Source: Micromonospora sp045209745 | GTDB taxonomy: Bacteria; Actinomycetota; Actinomycetes; Mycobacteriales; Micromonosporaceae | Direction of reading: 5' to 3' | Assembly: GCF_045209745.1 (NCBI RefSeq) | Contig: NZ_CP109273.1 | Location: 5,084,001 to 5,148,000, forward strand | DNA length: 64,000 nt | In this document: in pieces, positions 1-8,600 of the stretch | Numbering within the stretch: position 1 is the first letter of the stretch | How the letters are laid out: the number at the start of each line of letters is the position of its first letter | Program-made: the position numbers and the translations under genes | The notes under the pieces: generated by a model | What the model was told of the DNA's origin: nothing | What the model saw: only the letters and a program-made list of their open reading frames with translations | The model's database searches: none

Positions 1-929
1 CGCAGGAGCTTCAGCACTGGGAAGAAACCCGCACCGGTCAGCTTCGGATCGACGATGCTCGCGGCCACGATCAGATCGAAGACGCCGACGTCGTTGCCGT
101 AGCGGCGCACGACGTCGGCCAGTGCCGCCGCCGGGTCGAAGCCGCAGCCCTGTTCCTGGCAAGCCTGGCGCAGCATCCACCCGGTGCGGCGCAGGCTGGC
201 GGCGTACAGTGCGTCGGGCCCATCCTGCGGAACCACCGAGTCGAGCACCATCCGATGTACCCGGTCCGGAAAGGTCAGTCCGTACTGCTGGGCAACGAAC
301 GATCCGTAGGAGACCCCGTCCAGCGTCCACTGCGAAACGCTCAGGGCCTGACGCAGGTCCTCGAGATCGGCGACGGTGTCTGCCGTCGTGTAGAGGCCAC
401 GGTTCGCACCGAGCAGACGCGCACACTCGCGTACCGCCTCGGGCGTCGGCGCGGTGACGTCGGACGTGCCCACCTCGGCCTGGAGCGCCTCGCAGGTGAG
501 CGCGCCCGCCCCGGTGCCCCGCTGGTCGATCATGACGAGGCGGTAGCCGTCGAGGAGGTAGGAGAAGCGCTCACGCAGCCGCGGGAGCAGGCTGGCGCCC
601 GCCTGGCCTGGCCCGCCGGTGAGCAGCAGGAGCGTCCCGCGAGGTGCGGCCGCGTTGTCGGCGGTCGCGACCCGCAACCGCAGCGATCCCGGTGCGCCTC
701 CGTGGCGGTCGAGCGGCACGGTCAGGTACGAGCAGGTGAAGCCGACACTGTCGGAGCAGGGCTGCGGATCCTCGAGCCGGGGGTCGGCCCGGAGGGCGGC
801 ACCCTCCGGTGTGGCCACGGCGGTGGGCGTCTCGTCCCTCGATGCGGGCCGCGTCGCGGCGCCCAGCGTGGCGCACATGACGCCGGCCACGGTGATGCCT
901 GTCCAGCGCCCCACCCGAGTAGCCCGCAT
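1..929 (-). CDS. Exported alpha/beta hydrolase, TAP-like (3' part outside window)
   Basis: Read on the minus strand from ATG at 929, the frame stays open to base 1, so about 309 residues are present and the C-terminus lies outside. The N-terminus (MRATR, then a hydrophobic run ending near AATRP) looks like a short signal peptide or anchor. A GGPGQAG oxyanion-type loop lies near residue 112 and the nucleophile elbow GVSYGS near residue 215, in the order usual for tripeptidyl-aminopeptidase-like alpha/beta hydrolases of actinomycetes. The catalytic Asp and His and the TAP-like C-terminal domain would fall outside. Paired cysteines (PCSDSVGFTC, CQEQGC) suggest an extracytoplasmic protein. Likely role: secreted peptidase or esterase; the substrate cannot be read. 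Confidence 0.85.
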   Translation of the reverse strand, partial: MRATRVGRWTGITVAGVMCATLGAATRPASRDETPTAVATPEGAALRADPRLEDPQPCSDSVGFTCSYLTVPLDRHGGAPGSLRLRVATADNAAAPRGTLLLLTGGPGQAGASLLPRLRERFSYLLDGYRLVMIDQRGTGAGALTCEALQAEVGTSDVTAPTPEAVRECARLLGANRGLYTTADTVADLEDLRQALSVSQWTLDGVSYGSFVAQQYGLTFPDRVHRMVLDSVVPQDGPDALYAASLRRTGWMLRQACQEQGCGFDPAAALADVVRRYGNDVGVFDLIVAASIVDPKLTGAGFFPVLKLL

Positions 930-1338
930 GGTGTTCCCTTCCGGGCGACCACCAGCAGTTGCTACTGCGGTGACGCCTTCAGCTCGTCATCGATCTTCAC
1001 GTACAGTGCGGTGGCGAGGGTGTCTCTGTCGACGTGCACGTGGCCTCCATGGTCATCGTTGCTTCGCAACGTCGATCATGGACACCCTCGCTTCGTGTCA
1101 GCTACCCCTTGGAATAGATCATCTAGTGGCCTGCGTTTGGGTCGTAGAACTACTCGTCGTCGACGCCGAGCCAGTACGTCTGCTGACGTTCGGGCGGGGC
1201 TGCCCGGTGCGGCCCAGTCTGTCCCCCGTGCGAGCTACCTGCGAATGTCCACCGTGCGGTGACTACTTCGGGCGGGCAAATCCATAGCGTTCGGGGTACC
1301 CCGCGACGCTCCCGCCGCGGCTTCTCAAAGGAGTCATC
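930..1338. other. Gene-free interval with a large imperfect hairpin
   Basis: No convincing coding frame lies between the divergently transcribed hydrolase and the CPBP protease gene. The interval must hold both promoters. Its one striking structure is the nested inverted repeat at 1014-1091. Confidence 0.6.
1014..1091. repeat. Nested inverted repeat
   Basis: Perfect 11-base outer arms (GCGAGGGTGTC at 1014-1024, GACACCCTCGC at 1081-1091) enclose an inner stem around the loop in CGTTGCTTCGCAACG. The inner arms extend with 12 of 15 matches to CATG ends. It could be a structured leader, a double operator or the relic of a small mobile element; the sequence alone does not decide. Confidence 0.6.
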
Positions 1339-2172
1339 GTGCGTCTGATGTGGCAGCTCTTGGCGGTTGCGGCGGTCTGGATCCTCGGCAATCTGGGCAC
1401 GGCGGCGGAGAAGGACACCCCCTGGCTGGCGCTCGTCGCCGGCCTGCTGACGGCCGTCGTCGGGGTCCTGGTCTACGGCTGGGTGGTGCGGCGAACCGAG
1501 CACCGGGCACCCCTCGAGGTGTCGCTGAAGGGAGCAGGTGCCGGGATCAGCTGGGGCACGCTGCTCGGCATTGCGCTGTTCGGGGCAGTCATCGCGAACA
1601 TCGCCTTCTTCGGTGACTACACGATCAACGGCCTGGGCTCGCCGGCGAGCGCCGTCAGCCTGCTCGGGATCATGGCGGGTGCCGCTGTGGCCGAGGAACT
1701 GGTCTTCCGCGGTGTCCTGTTCCGCAACATCGAGCGCTGGACCGGAACCTGGATCGCGCTCGCGCTGACCGGCTCGCTGTTCGGCCTGATCCACCTGGCC
1801 AACGCGAACGCGACCCTGTTGGGTGCCGTCGCTATCGCCATCGAGGCAGGCGGGATGCTGACCGCCGCGTACATCGCCACCCGCAAGCTGTGGGTGCCGA
1901 TCGGTCTGCACTTCGGCTGGAACATCGCCGCGAGCGCCATCTTCAGCACCGAGGTGTCCGGCAGCAACACCGCGCAGGGCCTGCTGGACGCGACGATCTC
2001 GGGTCCCGCGCTGGTCACGGGCGGCGACTTCGGACCGGAGGCCAGTGTCTACGCGGTGGTGTTCGGCGTGCTGGCTACCGGCGTGTTCATGTGGCTCGCC
2101 TACCGGCGTGGTCACGTGGTCCCCGTCCGTCGCTCGGCCCGGGCGGACGTGGCCGCTAGGCTCTCCCGGTGA
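1339..2172 (+). CDS. CPBP family intramembrane metalloprotease
   Basis: 277 residues. GTG start at 1339 with AAAGGAG just upstream. Several hydrophobic segments suggest about seven to eight membrane helices. The family motifs appear in order: EELVFRGVLF (EExxxR) near residue 118, LFGLIHLA (FxxxH) near 150, and LHFGWN (HxxxN) near 195. These form the glutamate/histidine site of CPBP (Abi/CAAX-type) proteases. The stop overlaps the kinase start by 4 bases, so protease, kinase and regulator form one coupled operon. This suggests a membrane-stress or bacteriocin-response role, which is inference. Confidence 0.9.
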   Translation: MRLMWQLLAVAAVWILGNLGTAAEKDTPWLALVAGLLTAVVGVLVYGWVVRRTEHRAPLEVSLKGAGAGISWGTLLGIALFGAVIANIAFFGDYTINGLGSPASAVSLLGIMAGAAVAEELVFRGVLFRNIERWTGTWIALALTGSLFGLIHLANANATLLGAVAIAIEAGGMLTAAYIATRKLWVPIGLHFGWNIAASAIFSTEVSGSNTAQGLLDATISGPALVTGGDFGPEASVYAVVFGVLATGVFMWLAYRRGHVVPVRRSARADVAARLSR

Positions 2173-3344
2173 TCGATCTCCGGCGGGTCCTGGACCGGTG
2201 GCGGCAGCTCGATGTCACGGTCCGGGACCTGCCGCTCGCGTTGCTGCCGGCGGTCGCATCGTTCGTGCCGGCGTTGCACGGGCTGGGGACGGAGGTCGGC
2301 GCGCTGCCGACCCGTCCCTTCGACGCGCTGGCCGTCGTGGCGATCGTCCTTCAGTGCTTCCCGCTCGCCGTTCGCCGGCGGTGGCCGGCCGCCTGCCTCG
2401 TCCTGGTGTTCCTCGGCTTCGCCCTCGACCAGCTCCGGGGTTACCACACGCTCGCGGGCGCCGGGCTCGCTATCGCGCTGCTGAGCGCGGGTGCCTACCT
2501 GGAACGCCGTCGCCGCACGGTCACGATCCTCCTCTCGGGTGCCTATGTGGTGCTGGCGCTCGCGATCGACCTGGTCGGCGGGACCGAGCGGGCGGACGGG
2601 TACCTGACGTTCTACCTGGCGCTGGTCCTCGTGTGGGCCGTCGGCTCCTGGCTGCGCTCCACCCGGGTCGCCGAGACCGAACGGCGCCTCCGGGTCGCCG
2701 AGGAGACCCGCACCGCGGAACGCACGCGGATCGCCCGCGAGCTGCACGACGTCGTGACGCACCACGTGACGGCGATGGTCGTGCAGACGGAGGCTGCCAG
2801 GTACCTGACAGACGCCCCCGATCGTCTCGACGAGACACTGAATGCGGTCACCGACACGGGCCGGCGGGCGATCGGCGACCTCCGAAACCTCCTGGACCTG
2901 CTCGACCCGGGCCACGACGGCGCGGCCCAGGCACCGTTCCTCCGGGACCTGCACATGCTCGTCGAGCAGACCCGTCAGGCCGGGCAGCCGGTAGAGCTCA
3001 CCGAGGAGGGCACGCAGTCGGAATCCGCCGGGAGCGCCGAGCTGGTCGCCCACCGGGTGGTGCAGGAGTCCCTGACCAACGCCCTCAAGCATGCCCACGG
3101 CAGCCCGACGGCGGTCGGCGTGCGCTACGACGAACGGGAGATCACCGTGCAAATCAGCACTGCCGGGACCGGACCTGAGCAGGCCCTCGTCGGCGCCCGC
3201 CCGCGGTCTCCCGGCGGGAGCGGTCGGGGGCTCGTCGGGCTGCGGGGAAGGGTGGAAGCCCTGGGTGGCGAGTTCAGCGCGGACCGCGGGGCCGACGGCG
3301 GATTCGTCGTCCTGGCGCGCATCCCCACCGGGAGCCGGTCGTGA
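2169..3344 (+). CDS. Two-component sensor histidine kinase, NarL-partner type
   Basis: 391 residues, GTG start overlapping the protease stop. The N-terminal ~150 residues hold four to five hydrophobic segments and no clear extracytoplasmic sensor domain. The HisKA_3 dimerisation helix follows, with the phospho-acceptor His in ARELHDVVTHHV near residue 193. The ATPase domain has the N-box (QESLTNALKHAHG, near 300) and a glycine-rich GRGLVGLRGR near 360. It should autophosphorylate and pass phosphate to the response regulator encoded immediately downstream with a 4-base overlap. The stimulus is unknown; an intramembrane-sensing design is likely given the lack of a sensor domain. Confidence 0.95.
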   Translation: MIDLRRVLDRWRQLDVTVRDLPLALLPAVASFVPALHGLGTEVGALPTRPFDALAVVAIVLQCFPLAVRRRWPAACLVLVFLGFALDQLRGYHTLAGAGLAIALLSAGAYLERRRRTVTILLSGAYVVLALAIDLVGGTERADGYLTFYLALVLVWAVGSWLRSTRVAETERRLRVAEETRTAERTRIARELHDVVTHHVTAMVVQTEAARYLTDAPDRLDETLNAVTDTGRRAIGDLRNLLDLLDPGHDGAAQAPFLRDLHMLVEQTRQAGQPVELTEEGTQSESAGSAELVAHRVVQESLTNALKHAHGSPTAVGVRYDEREITVQISTAGTGPEQALVGARPRSPGGSGRGLVGLRGRVEALGGEFSADRGADGGFVVLARIPTGSRS

Positions 3345-4000
3345 GTGCGCCGATCCGGGTCCTGGTGTGCGACGACCAGGCGCTGATCCGCACCGGGTTC
3401 GCGACGATCATCGACGCCCAGCCCGACCTCGAGGTGGTCGGCGAGTGCGAGGACGGGCGGGCCGCCGTCGACCTCGTTGGGCGACTGAACCCGGACGTCG
3501 TGGTGATGGACGTCCGGATGCCGGTGCTCGACGGTATCGAGGCGACCCGCCTGCTGGCCGGCGCCGGGGTGGCGCGTCCCGTCAAGGTGCTCGTGGTGAC
3601 CACGTTCAACCTGGACGAGTACGTCTACGAGGCGCTGCGCGCCGGGGCGAGCGGGTTCCTGCTCAAGGACGCCCCGGCGGCGCAGCTGCTGAACGGCATC
3701 CGCACGGTCGCCTCCGGGGCGGCGCTGCTGGCGCCCGAGGTGACCAGGCAGCTCGTCGGCAGGTACGCGACGCGGATCCGGCCCACCGAGGGCGCCCCCG
3801 GCGACACGGCGCTGACCCGGCGCGAGCTGGAGGTGCTGCGTCTGATCGCCGACGGCCTGTCGAACGGCGAGATCGCCGCGGCCCTGGTGATCAGCCAGGA
3901 GACGGTCAAGACGTACGTGTCGCGCCTCCTGGCCAAGCTCGGCCTCCGCGACCGCGTGCAGGCGGTGGTCTACGCCTACCGCAACGGGCTGGTGACCTGA
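3341..4000 (+). CDS. NarL/LuxR-type response regulator
   Basis: 219 residues, GTG start overlapping the kinase stop. The receiver domain (about residues 5-120) has the acidic pair CDDQ, the phospho-acceptor Asp in VVMDVRMP near residue 55, and the conserved Lys in LLKDAP near 107. A LuxR-type helix-turn-helix follows (LTRRELEVLRLIADGLSNGEI through TVKTYVSRLLAKLGLRDR, about 152-205). It is the cognate regulator of the upstream kinase. A strong hairpin ends the operon 10 bases after the stop. Confidence 0.95.
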   Translation: MSAPIRVLVCDDQALIRTGFATIIDAQPDLEVVGECEDGRAAVDLVGRLNPDVVVMDVRMPVLDGIEATRLLAGAGVARPVKVLVVTTFNLDEYVYEALRAGASGFLLKDAPAAQLLNGIRTVASGAALLAPEVTRQLVGRYATRIRPTEGAPGDTALTRRELEVLRLIADGLSNGEIAAALVISQETVKTYVSRLLAKLGLRDRVQAVVYAYRNGLVT

Positions 4001-4009
4001 GGGTGGCGC

Positions 4010-4050
4010 ACGGCGACGCCCGTGCACAGGCTGTGCACGGGCGTCGCCGT
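4010..4050. terminator. Perfect 20-bp-arm hairpin, likely bidirectional terminator
   Basis: Positions 4010-4029 and 4031-4050 are exact reverse complements around one central G. The hairpin lies between the response regulator (ending 4000, plus) and the chimeric hydrolase gene (ending 4073, minus), so it can stop transcription from both sides. There is no U-tract, as is usual in GC-rich actinomycetes. Confidence 0.8.
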
Positions 4051-4072
4051 CAGCGTCAGCGACGGGCGGTCG

Positions 4073-4978
4073 TCACTCCGCCCCGAGCGCTGCCACGGGT
4101 GAGGTGCGCGCCGCGGCCCGCGCCGGTAGCACCGAGGCGAGGAGCGCGGCGAGGAGGGCGATGGCCAGGACCGCCGCGAAGGCGCGGTACTTCTCGACGA
4201 TCCAGGCCAGGAGGCCGGTCGGGGAGTCGGACAGGGCGTGGGCGAGGGTGAGCGGCCGGGTGTTCTGCTGGTGCTGGTAGCCGCCCTCCTCGGCGCTCCA
4301 GGTGGCGACCTGATCGAGGTAGGCCTGTTCGTCCGGGGTGAGGCTCGCCGGGTCGTACTCCTGGGGTGCGGCGACGGCGAGCAGATGGATACCCACCAGT
4401 GCATCCTGATTGGCTTCTGCGAGGCGCGAGGTGATTCCGGCGCCAAGGTCGCCGCCGTGGGCTGCGTACCGGTCGAAGCCGAGCTCGACGCTCATGAGCC
4501 GGTGCCAGATCTCGTGCGTCTGGAGCGCGGGCGGGAGGGTCGGACGCTGCGGTGAGAACGCATAGCCGGGCAGCGAGGGAACGATGACCGTGAACGCGTC
4601 GGCCGGGTCACGACCGTGCTTCGACGGTTCCGCGAGGCGCCGGGCGAGCTCGGCGAGCTCCAGGAAGGTGCTGGGCCAGCCGTGGGTAAGCACGATCGGC
4701 AGGGCACCCGGTCGCTCGCCGTCGAACCGGAGGTAGTGGACGGGCGTGGCGCCGACGTCGGCGATGTGGTGCGGCAGCGCGTTGATCCGCGCCTCGTGCG
4801 CGCGCCAGTCGTAGCCCGAGGCCCAGTACTCCGCCAGGCGGCGCACCTCAGTGGTGTCGGCGCCCGCCTCCCAGCCGTCGACCGGCCACGGTGCGGGCCA
4901 TCGAGTACTGCGAAGCCGCGCGCGCAGGCCTTCGAGGTCGGTCTTGGTCACCGCGATCAGCGGTTGGTGGTCGGTCAT
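4073..4978 (-). CDS. Epoxide-hydrolase N-terminal part fused to an FtsX-permease tail (chimeric gene)
   Basis: 301 residues from ATG at 4978. About the first 265 residues match microbial-type epoxide hydrolases: the N-terminal EHN region (LEGLRARLRSTRWP, then YDWRAHEARINALPHH), the oxyanion HGWP, and the nucleophile Asp in AHGGDLGAG. The family normally runs to about 370-390 residues, with the catalytic acid and a C-terminal His still to come. Here the protein switches after SPTGLLAWIVEKYRAF to a hydrophobic stretch ending LPARAAARTSPVAALGAE, the typical last ~35 residues of an FtsX/MacB-type ABC permease. The frame is intact across the join. The catalytic His is lost, so activity is doubtful. 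Either a real deletion fused two genes or the assembly is chimeric. Confidence 0.75.
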   Translation of the reverse strand: MTDHQPLIAVTKTDLEGLRARLRSTRWPAPWPVDGWEAGADTTEVRRLAEYWASGYDWRAHEARINALPHHIADVGATPVHYLRFDGERPGALPIVLTHGWPSTFLELAELARRLAEPSKHGRDPADAFTVIVPSLPGYAFSPQRPTLPPALQTHEIWHRLMSVELGFDRYAAHGGDLGAGITSRLAEANQDALVGIHLLAVAAPQEYDPASLTPDEQAYLDQVATWSAEEGGYQHQQNTRPLTLAHALSDSPTGLLAWIVEKYRAFAAVLAIALLAALLASVLPARAAARTSPVAALGAE

Positions 4979-5097
4979 GTGCCTCTCCTGGTCATGCTCG
5001 TGCGCGGTGACCAGGCTCGCTCGTGGCCCCGCCCGATGCCTTCCGGACGGGGCCGCAACACGGCCAGGGTCATACTGCGGCCCGCGCCAGCTTGCGG

Positions 5098-5766
5098 TTA
5101 TCGCGTTGCGGTGGCCAGTGCCGCGCGGATGGCGTCCGCGCCGGCTGGCCGGCCCTTCTCGTTCGAGGCCGGCCCGTACGGGGTTCCCCACACAGGCGTG
5201 CCCGTCGCCTGCCGCCAGCTGTCGGCCAGCGGTCCCGCGTCCACCACGCCGTACCCGATGGAGGCGATGAATTCGGTCACCGCTGCCTTCGCGGGTGCGG
5301 AGTCGCCGGCGATCGGCAGGTATGAGCGGTCGGCCGCCCCCGCCGGGCGGGCGAGTGAGAGCAGGTGCTTGAAATAGATGGTGTTGAACGCCTTCACGAG
5401 CTCGGCGTCCGGGGCGTACCGCAGCAGCAGCTCGCTCGAGGTGAGCGACGTGCCGTCGAGCTCGGGGATGTGCCCGTCACGATCGGGGCCGTAGTTGCAG
5501 GTGTCGATGACCGTCTTCCCCGCCAGCGGCGCGGCGGGGACGTCGGGGAAAGCCGTGACCGGCACCGTGACCACGACGATGCCACCGGCCGCCGCGGCTT
5601 CCTCGCGCGTCGCCGCGGAGGCCCGCGGCCCCAGTTCCGCGACCGTGTTCGCGAGCGTCTCGGGACCGCGTGAGTTGCTGAGCACGACCTGGTGGCCGGC
5701 CGCGACGGCGAGCCGCGCGATGGTGCTGCCGATGGATCCGCTTCCGATGAATCCCACGGTTGTCAT
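5098..5766 (-). CDS. NAD(P)-binding F420/NADP-reductase-like protein
   Basis: 222 residues from ATG at 5766. The N-terminal Rossmann motif is VGFIGSGSIGSTIARLA, and SNSRGPETL is the usual 2'-phosphate-recognising region of the NADP/F420 oxidoreductase family (PF03807). Later come VTVPVTAFPDVP and the conserved NYGPDRDG, VKAFNTIYFKHL and AGDSAPAKAAVTEFIASIGY. It is a paralog of the genes at 6850-7470 (broken) and 8601-9224. Likely role: transferring hydride between NADP(H) and a deazaflavin or another acceptor. True F420 use cannot be shown from sequence. It belongs to the minus-strand redox block ending before the epoxide-hydrolase chimera. Confidence 0.85.
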   Translation of the reverse strand: MTTVGFIGSGSIGSTIARLAVAAGHQVVLSNSRGPETLANTVAELGPRASAATREEAAAAGGIVVVTVPVTAFPDVPAAPLAGKTVIDTCNYGPDRDGHIPELDGTSLTSSELLLRYAPDAELVKAFNTIYFKHLLSLARPAGAADRSYLPIAGDSAPAKAAVTEFIASIGYGVVDAGPLADSWRQATGTPVWGTPYGPASNEKGRPAGADAIRAALATATR

Positions 5767-5836
5767 GTTCTCGATGTCCTTCCAGTAGGGCCTTCTCCTT
5801 GTCATGCCGGACGCGTTGCGATGGGGGTTCCTGCTG

Positions 5837-6781
5837 TCAGGTAGCGGAGAAGTAGTGGCCGTTGTCCAGATCGGCGAGGAGGCGGGGCTGAGCGGGTTCC
5901 CAGCCGAGGGTGCGGCGGGTGATGAGGTTGGACGTCGGGTAGCTCTGCGTGGCGACGTTCGTGAGGAACCCGAAGTATCCCGGCAGCATCAGCTCGTCCA
6001 GGGGGACGCTCACGGCGGGCACGCCCAGGCGGCTGCCGATGGCCTCGGCGATCTCGCGGAACGGGATGCCTCCGTCCTCGACCGCGTGCCAGTAGCTGCC
6101 AGCCGGGCCCTTCTCCAGCGCCAGGCGGAACAAGGAGGCAGCGTCACGGGCGTGCACGGCGTTCCACCGGTTCTCGCCGTCTCCGGGGTAGCCGGCGAAG
6201 CCCCTCTCCTTCGCGAGCGCGATCAGGGTGGGGAGGAAGCCCCCCTGGTCGGTCGTGCTGTGCGCGATGTTGGCGATCCGCACGACCGAGGACCGCACGT
6301 TCTGCTCGGCGAGCCCGATGACGGCGGCCTCCACGACGTTACGGGCCCGCAGGGTGCCCTTGTGCTCGTCGCCGACGGGAAGGGCCGGGTCGTCCTCGGT
6401 GCCCGGCCGGCCCAGGTCCCTCCCGCTGCCGGGCGAGCCGATGCTCCCCGCCGCGACCAGCGGCTTTCCGGTCCCCGCGAGAGCCTCGCCGTACGCGAGC
6501 ATGATCGGGAGCTCCGCGGCGGCCACGGCGGCCACCCCGCCGGACGGGAGCAGGTCCTGCCGGTGCGCGACGTGGATGACGCCGTCGGAGTCCGCAGCAG
6601 CCTCCTTGAGCCCCTCGAGGTCCTGGAGGTCGCCGCGGCGTACCTTCGCGCCGAGCGCGGATAGCGCCGCCGCTGCGGTGTCCGAGCGGGCCAGGCCGGT
6701 GACCTCGTGCCCGGCGGTGACGAGCTCCGGGATGATGTACGAACCGGAATGGCCGGTCCCGCCAGTGACGAAGACGCGCAC
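5837..6781 (-). CDS. NAD(P)-dependent epimerase/NmrA-like SDR
   Basis: 314 residues from GTG at 6781. The extended-SDR dinucleotide motif TGGTGHSG lies at residues 6-13, followed by GDLQDLEGL and IHVAHRQD. No canonical YxxxK is obvious; the middle region reads PLVAAGSIGSPG, so it may be an atypical or NmrA-like member. C-terminal sequence (GWEPAQPRLLADLDNGHY) fits the NAD-dependent epimerase/dehydratase family. It is neighboured on both sides by F420/NADP-reductase-like genes in the same direction. Substrate unknown. Confidence 0.85.
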   Translation of the reverse strand: MRVFVTGGTGHSGSYIIPELVTAGHEVTGLARSDTAAAALSALGAKVRRGDLQDLEGLKEAAADSDGVIHVAHRQDLLPSGGVAAVAAAELPIMLAYGEALAGTGKPLVAAGSIGSPGSGRDLGRPGTEDDPALPVGDEHKGTLRARNVVEAAVIGLAEQNVRSSVVRIANIAHSTTDQGGFLPTLIALAKERGFAGYPGDGENRWNAVHARDAASLFRLALEKGPAGSYWHAVEDGGIPFREIAEAIGSRLGVPAVSVPLDELMLPGYFGFLTNVATQSYPTSNLITRRTLGWEPAQPRLLADLDNGHYFSAT

Positions 6782-6849
6782 GGTACTACTCCTTGTGAGT
6801 GATGCGGGGGAAGCGTTGGTGGTGCGGGGTGGGCTCAGCCGGGGTGGGC

Positions 6850-7470
6850 TCAGCGGGGGAAGTCGACGCCGAGAGCGACGTCGAAGGTCCCCGCGCCGTT
6901 CCGGGCCAGGCCCATCAGCAGCGGCCGACCCCTTCCAGCCAGCGGGCCATCTCCAGGCCGCCGACATCGAGGGGACGCAGCCCGAGGCTCTCGATGAACG
7001 CCGACACGCTCGCCTTGGCCCGTGCGTCGTCTCCAGCGAAGAACACGTCCAACGGACGCTCCTGGACCAGGACGTGGCCGAAGACGTGTTGAACGCCTTC
7101 ACGACGTGCGCGCTCGCCGGGGCCGCCTTGACGATCTCCTGCGCACCGGACGTGCCCTCAGGAGTGACAAGCCCGGTGGCGTCGGCGTTGAAGGTGTTGG
7201 AGATGTCGATGATGACCTTGCCGGCCAAGGCATCCCCGTACTGGGCGATGACCGGCACGGCGCTGGCGTACGGCACGGCGAGGACGACGATGTCGCCCAC
7301 AGGGACGGCGCCGAAGCTCCCCGCCGTGGCCCCGACGCCGAGCTCGGCGGCAAGGCCTTTGGCCTTGGCCGGGTCGCGGCCGATGAGTTGGACGGAGTGG
7401 CCGCCCGATACCGCGCGTGAGGCGATGGCGTGGGCCATGCCCCCAGGCCGATGAAACTGATGCTGCTCAT
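6850..7470 (-). pseudogene. Broken F420/NADP-reductase-like gene (two frameshifts)
   Basis: The reading starts MSSISFIGLG at 7470, exactly as in the intact paralog at 9224. It must then slip one base within a run of five G's to continue as MAHAIASRAVSGGHSVQLIG. After VVKAFNT near 7095 it slips again to reach the conserved tail DVFFAGDD...LGLRPLDVGGLEMARWLEG, with a stop at 6850. Both lesions behave like single-base losses. The first is in a homopolymer, so an assembly error is possible for that one. The intact paralog has 207 residues and aligns along its whole length. A 14-base tandem repeat (6826-6839 and 6841-6854) overlaps the stop. Confidence 0.8.
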
Positions 7471-7517
7471 GATGAGTACTCTTTTCCTCTGGTCTGAATC
7501 GAACGGCTTGCCCGTCC

Positions 7518-7565
7518 GTCGTTTCTTAGGTGGTCGTTTATTGGCTGGTCGCTTCTTAGGTGGTC
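7518..7565. repeat. Two 18-bp direct repeats, 30 bp apart
   Basis: GTCGTTTCTTAGGTGGTC (7518-7535) and GTCGCTTCTTAGGTGGTC (7548-7565) differ at one base. They sit between the LLM gene's stop and the broken reductase start (both minus strand); the second copy includes most of the LLM stop codon. Spacing near three helical turns suits a tandem regulatory site, but a slippage duplication is equally possible. Confidence 0.6.
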
Positions 7566-8466
7566 ACAACCGGCCGGTACGCGCGATCACCTCGCCGGCG
7601 AAGTCGAGCAGCTGGTCAAGGCTGGTGAACATCGCGAAGGCATCGAAGTACGCCTCGTCAACACCGGACTCGGCGTACCGCTTCAGCTGGTCCGCGACCG
7701 AGTCCACGGACTTGCCCGGATCGAGGTTGATCCGCATGGCCGTCTTGAGTGCGTCGGGATCGCGACCGGCGTCCTCCGCCGCTCGACGCGCGATCGACCA
7801 CAGGCGGCCGGCACCCTCGTCCTGACTACTGATCGACGCAGCGGGCGCCGGCCCTTCGACCCCGAGCCAGCCCACCCCGCTGCGGCCGACCCGGCGCATC
7901 GCGGCCTCGCTGGCACCACCGATCCAGATGGGCGGCCCGCCCACCTGGACCGGACGCAGGCCGGCGTGGACCGGCGCCATGGTGAAGAACTCGCTGTCCC
8001 AGGACACGGGACTGGTCGTCCACCACGCCTGCAGGAACGCCAGCATGTCATCGAGCATCCTGCCGCGCCGGCTCCAGTCCGCGTTGCGGGCCACGTCGTA
8101 CTCCTGCTTCATCCACCCCACCCCGACTCCGACGCCAAGGCGTCCGCCGCTGAGCACGTCGAGCGTGGTCAGCTGCCGGGCCAGGTGCGGCGGCTCGTAG
8201 TAGAACGTGCTGAGCGTGCTGGTGTTCAGGCGCACCCGGCTGGTCGCCGCCGCAGCGACGGTCAACAGCAGCATCGGATCGAGGGAGCGGGTCATCTGCG
8301 GCCCTCGGTCCAGATAGCCGCTGCCCAGATCAACCGGCGTGACCAGGCGATCACCGATCCACAGGGTGTCGTAGCCAAGGTCCTCGAGTCCGCGGACGAA
8401 AGCGCTCAGGGCGGGGGCGTCGCTGACGGCGGGCCCGACAACAGGAATCACGAAACCGAGCTGCAT
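7564..8466 (-). CDS. LLM-class F420-dependent oxidoreductase
   Basis: 300 residues from ATG at 8466, with AGGAGG nine bases upstream. The luciferase-like TIM barrel is clear: MQLGFVIPVVGP, FVRGLEDLGYDTLWIGDR, VGVGVGWMKQEYDVARN and WIGGASEAAMRRVGRSGVGW, a pattern common to F420-dependent members of actinomycetes. It probably reduces or oxidises a small organic substrate with F420 (or FMN). Nearby F420/NADP-reductase-like paralogs could regenerate its cofactor, which is inferred from context. The cofactor is not proven by sequence. Confidence 0.88.
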   Translation of the reverse strand: MQLGFVIPVVGPAVSDAPALSAFVRGLEDLGYDTLWIGDRLVTPVDLGSGYLDRGPQMTRSLDPMLLLTVAAAATSRVRLNTSTLSTFYYEPPHLARQLTTLDVLSGGRLGVGVGVGWMKQEYDVARNADWSRRGRMLDDMLAFLQAWWTTSPVSWDSEFFTMAPVHAGLRPVQVGGPPIWIGGASEAAMRRVGRSGVGWLGVEGPAPAASISSQDEGAGRLWSIARRAAEDAGRDPDALKTAMRINLDPGKSVDSVADQLKRYAESGVDEAYFDAFAMFTSLDQLLDFAGEVIARTGRL

Positions 8467-8600
8467 TGCGTTGAGCCTCCTCGGGCGAATTCCTTCGCCA
8501 CTGTTGATGTCTGACAGCGGCGAGCCGGTGGTCCATCGACCAACCAGAGCGCACGGCATTCTGTTCGCCGACTGCTTGGTGACCCCCGGGGGCAGCTGGG

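Noticed and set aside
1150..2115. 321-codon minus-strand frame across the CPBP protease
   Set aside because: Hydrophilic low-complexity translation opposite a clear membrane protease gene.
6826..6854. Tandem 14-base repeat as a regulatory site
   Set aside because: It overlaps the end of a pseudogene and has only two units; simple slippage in GC-rich DNA explains it.
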